Shown in pieces: positions 13,274-14,784 of a DNA stretch of 14,784 bases. The number at the start of each line of letters is the position of its first letter. Position 1 is the first letter of the stretch. The position numbers and the translations under genes were made by a program. Source of the DNA: an uncultured Bacilli bacterium (GTDB lineage Bacteria; Bacillota_I; Bacilli_A; RF39; UBA660). The notes beneath the pieces were generated by a model, which saw nothing but the letters and a program-made list of their open reading frames with translations, did not search any database and was not told the origin of the DNA. Where the stretch lies: assembly GCA_949025205.1 (NCBI GenBank), contig CARMXJ010000033.1, positions 1-14,784 of the forward strand, written 5' to 3'.

Positions 13274-13302
13274 TTGACATAGTAAAGAAAAGATTGTATA
13301 CT
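13274..13302 (+). promoter_or_regulatory. Strong sigma-A promoter before the frameshifted gene
   Basis: Perfect -35 TTGACA (13274-13279), 17-bp spacer, -10 TATACT (13297-13302). This is the best housekeeping promoter in the window, yet it drives a broken gene. Confidence 0.88.
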
Positions 13303-13325
13303 AGCAGACCAAAAGAGGGGATTTT

Positions 13326-13717
13326 ATGGATAAAAGTTATACAAATGCCAAACAGCTCACTAATAGTGTTGTGTCAATCTATTTGTCTTTGGCGGAATTA
13401 GAGAAAGCTGGAAAAAAAGAAAGTCAAGAATACCAAGAACTATTAGCAATATTGCCTTTAGCAAAAGCAAATGAAAATGAATCTTATCGTACTTTTTTAT
13501 CTAAGCAAGTTCATTTAAATGCAAATTATAGTGTAATTATAGTGTAATAGATGAAGAAAAATTAGAAGAAAATTATTTTGTTCCTATAAAAAAAGAAACA
13601 TTAAGTGCCATTCGCGCTTTAAATAAATTGGATAAAAATCGAATATATGGACTTGATGGTATTATACTACGTAATCAAAATATTTTGGAAATGGAGATTT
13701 ATTTAAACCTTAAATAA
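13326..13717 (+). pseudogene. Unknown gene split by an 11-bp tandem duplication
   Basis: The frame opens at an ATG with GAGGGG 5 nt upstream and reads 73 codons to TAA (13545-13547). Around the stop, an 11-bp unit ATTATAGTGTA is present twice in tandem (13525-13535, 13536-13546). Removing one copy restores a single 126-residue frame to TAA at 13715-13717: after LNANYSV it continues IDEEKLEENYFVPIKKETL and ends EMEIYLNLK. The restored protein is Glu/Lys/Leu-rich, helical and soluble, and I do not recognise the family. The strong promoter and good ribosome site imply recent loss or a reversible switch. The N-terminal 73-residue fragment may still be made. Confidence 0.75.
13525..13546. repeat. 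11-bp tandem duplication causing a frameshift
   Basis: Two perfect adjacent copies of ATTATAGTGTA. Eleven is not a multiple of three, so the duplication shifts the frame and creates a stop at 13545. Confidence 0.92.
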
Positions 13718-13763
13718 AATAGTAAGTTCCCGCTTTTTAGCAAATGGGAAATAAGTCTTAAAA

Positions 13764-13787
13764 ACGAAATATTAGATACGATATAAT
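13764..13787 (+). promoter_or_regulatory. Promoter of small RNA candidate
   Basis: -10 TATAAT (13782-13787) with a TTAAAA-like -35 about 18 bp upstream. The -10 is consensus and the -35 weak. Confidence 0.55.
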
Positions 13788-13793
13788 AGGTCT

Positions 13794-13898
13794 TGTTACT
13801 TGAAGGATATGGCAATGCTGAGGAGCAACCAGAGCAGCAAGTAATGGTATACGAAAAAGGAAGCAAAATCACAAAGTTATAAAGCTTCTTTTTATTTT
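13794..13898 (+). ncRNA. Small structured RNA candidate, about 105 nt
   Basis: Bounded by a consensus TATAAT upstream and an intrinsic terminator downstream (AAGC near 13861-13864 with GCTT near 13884-13887, extended by AAAAAG/CTTTTT with a bulged G, then TTTTATTTTG). The 5' half folds with an outer stem TTACTTG (13796-13802) / CAAGTAA (13838-13844) and an inner hairpin TGCT-GAGG-AGCA flanked by TGG/CCA. It is more G/C-rich than its surroundings. An 11-codon frame (13809-13844, ATG GCA ATG...TAA) with AAGGA upstream of its second ATG lies in the same stem, so a leader peptide is possible. It does not show the conserved SRP RNA core (CAGG..GGAA..AGCAG), and I cannot assign it to a known RNA family. 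Confidence 0.55.
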
Positions 13899-13918
13899 GT
13901 CCTTTTTTCGGAACCACC

Positions 13919-13952
13919 TAGCGCTAAACCTCGAGGTTTGGGGCAGAGCCCC
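13919..13952. repeat. Cluster of three palindromes
   Basis: TAGCGCTA (13919-13926), AAACCTCGAGGTTT (13926-13939, perfect 14 bp) and GGGGC-AGA-GCCCC (13940-13952) lie head to tail. The local G+C is far above the surroundings and no T run follows, so these are not terminators. They may be an extragenic palindromic repeat or the end of a mobile element. Confidence 0.6.
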
Positions 13953-14055
13953 ATTATTTGAAAAAAATTAAAATTTAGTTTAAAATATATAACCATGGTT
14001 TGTTTTTTCTATATCAAAAAATACAAATCATATTTAAAATTAAATATTAGATGTA

Positions 14056-14197
14056 CGGGGACTTAGTCGTGAAAAGATTTAAGCGCGTGCACTTTTTCTG
14101 ATGCAATAAAATTCCCTATTAATACGTATTTTATCCCATATTTATTATTTTAAGAAAAAAATCAGGAAAAATCGGGACCTTAGTGTTAAAAATTTAA
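14056..14197. repeat. Degenerate direct repeats flanking a 90-bp non-coding stretch
   Basis: CGGGGACTTAGTCGTGAAAA at 14056-14075 and CGGGACCTTAGTGTTAAAAA at 14173-14192 are similar and both continue into TTTAA. Between them no gene is visible. The right copy ends where the open frame of the next damaged gene begins (14198), so this looks like remnants of a mobile element that removed that gene's 5' end. The element type was not identified. From 13953 to 14055 I see only AT-rich sequence without features. Confidence 0.4.
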
Positions 14198-14692
14198 TTC
14201 TTTATTTTTGATGGGAACTTCGAATTTAATTCAAGCAAGATTTATTTAAATGAAGCTTTCTTTTTTGAAATTGCAGAGTATTTAAAAAATGCAAAGGAAG
14301 AAGAAAGAAGTTCTTTAATTGATTTTAAATATGCTCTTTTGGCAGTATTTCCAGAGCTTGGCGAAGAAAATTTAATCTGTCCAAAAACAAATTTTGCAAT
14401 GAGTGAAAAAGAAATGCATGCAGCAATGATCTATTTATTTCCTAAAGTAGAGGAATTACAAGATAAACTATTTGAAATGAAAGATAAGGATATGGATACG
14501 GAAACATTATTATGGATTTTGTATACAAAGGCTTGTATTCATTTATTACCTCCATTGTATGAAGGCGTTATATTAGGAGAGAATGGAAATGCACTTAATC
14601 TTTATGAAACGTTAGAATATTGTAAGGGCGAAAATGCAGAACAAATGAGTCGTTTGCTTGCTCTTTTAACACAATACAGAAAGACAAGATAA
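14198..14692 (+). pseudogene. 5'-truncated gene of unknown function
   Basis: An open frame of 164 codons without ATG, GTG or TTG in its first 47 codons. The first possible start is TTG at 14339, which would give 117 residues (beginning at LAVFPELGEENL if counted from the Leu codon) but has no ribosome site. The codons before it (IYLNEAFFFEIAEYLKNAKE...) have the same composition as the rest, so the true start lay further upstream and is lost at the repeat boundary near 14198. The product is acidic and helical, with Met- and Leu-rich stretches. The N-terminal segment IYLNEA...LAVFPELGEENL faintly resembles IYLSLAELE...LAILPLAKANENE of the damaged gene at 13326, so the two may be paralogues. 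Family not recognised. Confidence 0.55.
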
Positions 14693-14713
14693 AAAGATTC
14701 ATTTATTATTTAG

Positions 14714-14742
14714 GAAAGCGAAAAGCTTTTTTCTTTTTTTTA
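14714..14742 (+). terminator. Intrinsic terminator after the truncated gene
   Basis: GAAAGC (14714-14719) with GCTTTT (14725-14730) around a GAAAA loop, then TTCTTTTTTTT. A TATAAT at 14743-14748 follows directly and may start the next transcript beyond the window. Confidence 0.78.
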
Positions 14743-14784
14743 TATAATAGGAAAGTCATACTTATAAAAGAGTAATGAGAGAAC

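Noticed and set aside
13794..13898. SRP RNA (ffs) because of size, GCAA loop and AGCAGC string
   Set aside because: The conserved core CAGG..GGAA..AGCAG with its symmetric loop is not present; the AGCAGC falls in a different stem context.
13699..13917. 72-codon minus-strand frame across the small RNA
   Set aside because: It covers a promoter, a structured RNA and a terminator on the plus strand, and has no ribosome site or recognisable motif.
1..14784. Mycoplasma-type code (TGA = Trp)
   Set aside because: ftsY, ylxM, the nuclease gene and the DUF1287 gene end at TGA, and conserved Trp positions use TGG.

Overview
The window comes from an AT-rich, low-GC Gram-positive bacterium of the Bacilli, most likely an uncultured gut lineage. 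The evidence is RNase J, FtsY/YlxM/Ffh in Firmicutes order, a CotD-like spore-coat protein, CCA-encoding tRNA genes and AGGAGG-type ribosome sites. Several genes end in TGA (ftsY, ylxM, the DUF2779 gene, the DUF1287 gene) and Trp is written TGG, so the standard bacterial code applies, not the Mycoplasma code.

Layout. (1) 1-1733, minus strand: RNase J with its terminator, divergent from a prepilin-like gene at 1843. (2) 2296-5401: the SRP targeting genes ftsY-ylxM-ffh. They are split between ylxM and ffh by a ~300 bp degenerate copy of a type I toxin-antitoxin-like cassette. (3) 5408-7353: a short, divergent formate-tetrahydrofolate ligase and a small Cys/Met/His-rich CotD-like coat protein. 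(4) 7473-9966: a second prepilin-like gene, a two-nuclease-domain protein (Cas4/RecB-like plus DUF2779) and rpoZ. (5) 10029-10105: tRNA-Ala(TGC). (6) 10145-10475: an apparently intact copy of the same toxin-antitoxin-like cassette, with a 27-residue hydrophobic peptide on the minus strand and a convergent antisense RNA on the plus strand. (7) 10572-13270: a cupin, a 96-residue unknown, a viperin-like radical SAM protein, a MazG pyrophosphohydrolase and a secreted or membrane-anchored DUF1287 protein. (8) 13274-14784: two damaged unknown genes. One is split by an 11-bp tandem duplication and one lacks its 5' end. They flank a strong-promoter small RNA candidate, a cluster of palindromes and degenerate direct repeats.

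The main discovery candidate is the pair of homologous type I toxin-antitoxin-like loci. Both keep the antisense promoter (17-bp spacer), a 5' hairpin in the antisense RNA, the antisense terminator, a Shine-Dalgarno sequence for the peptide, and a long-range 5'/3' pairing of the toxin mRNA supported by compensatory base changes. Only the copy at 10.3 kb keeps an ATG and a full-length peptide. A second candidate is the viperin-like radical SAM protein at 11427, which may be an antiviral nucleotide-analogue synthase and lies next to a nucleotide pyrophosphohydrolase gene. All functional statements are read from sequence motifs; no database search was run.
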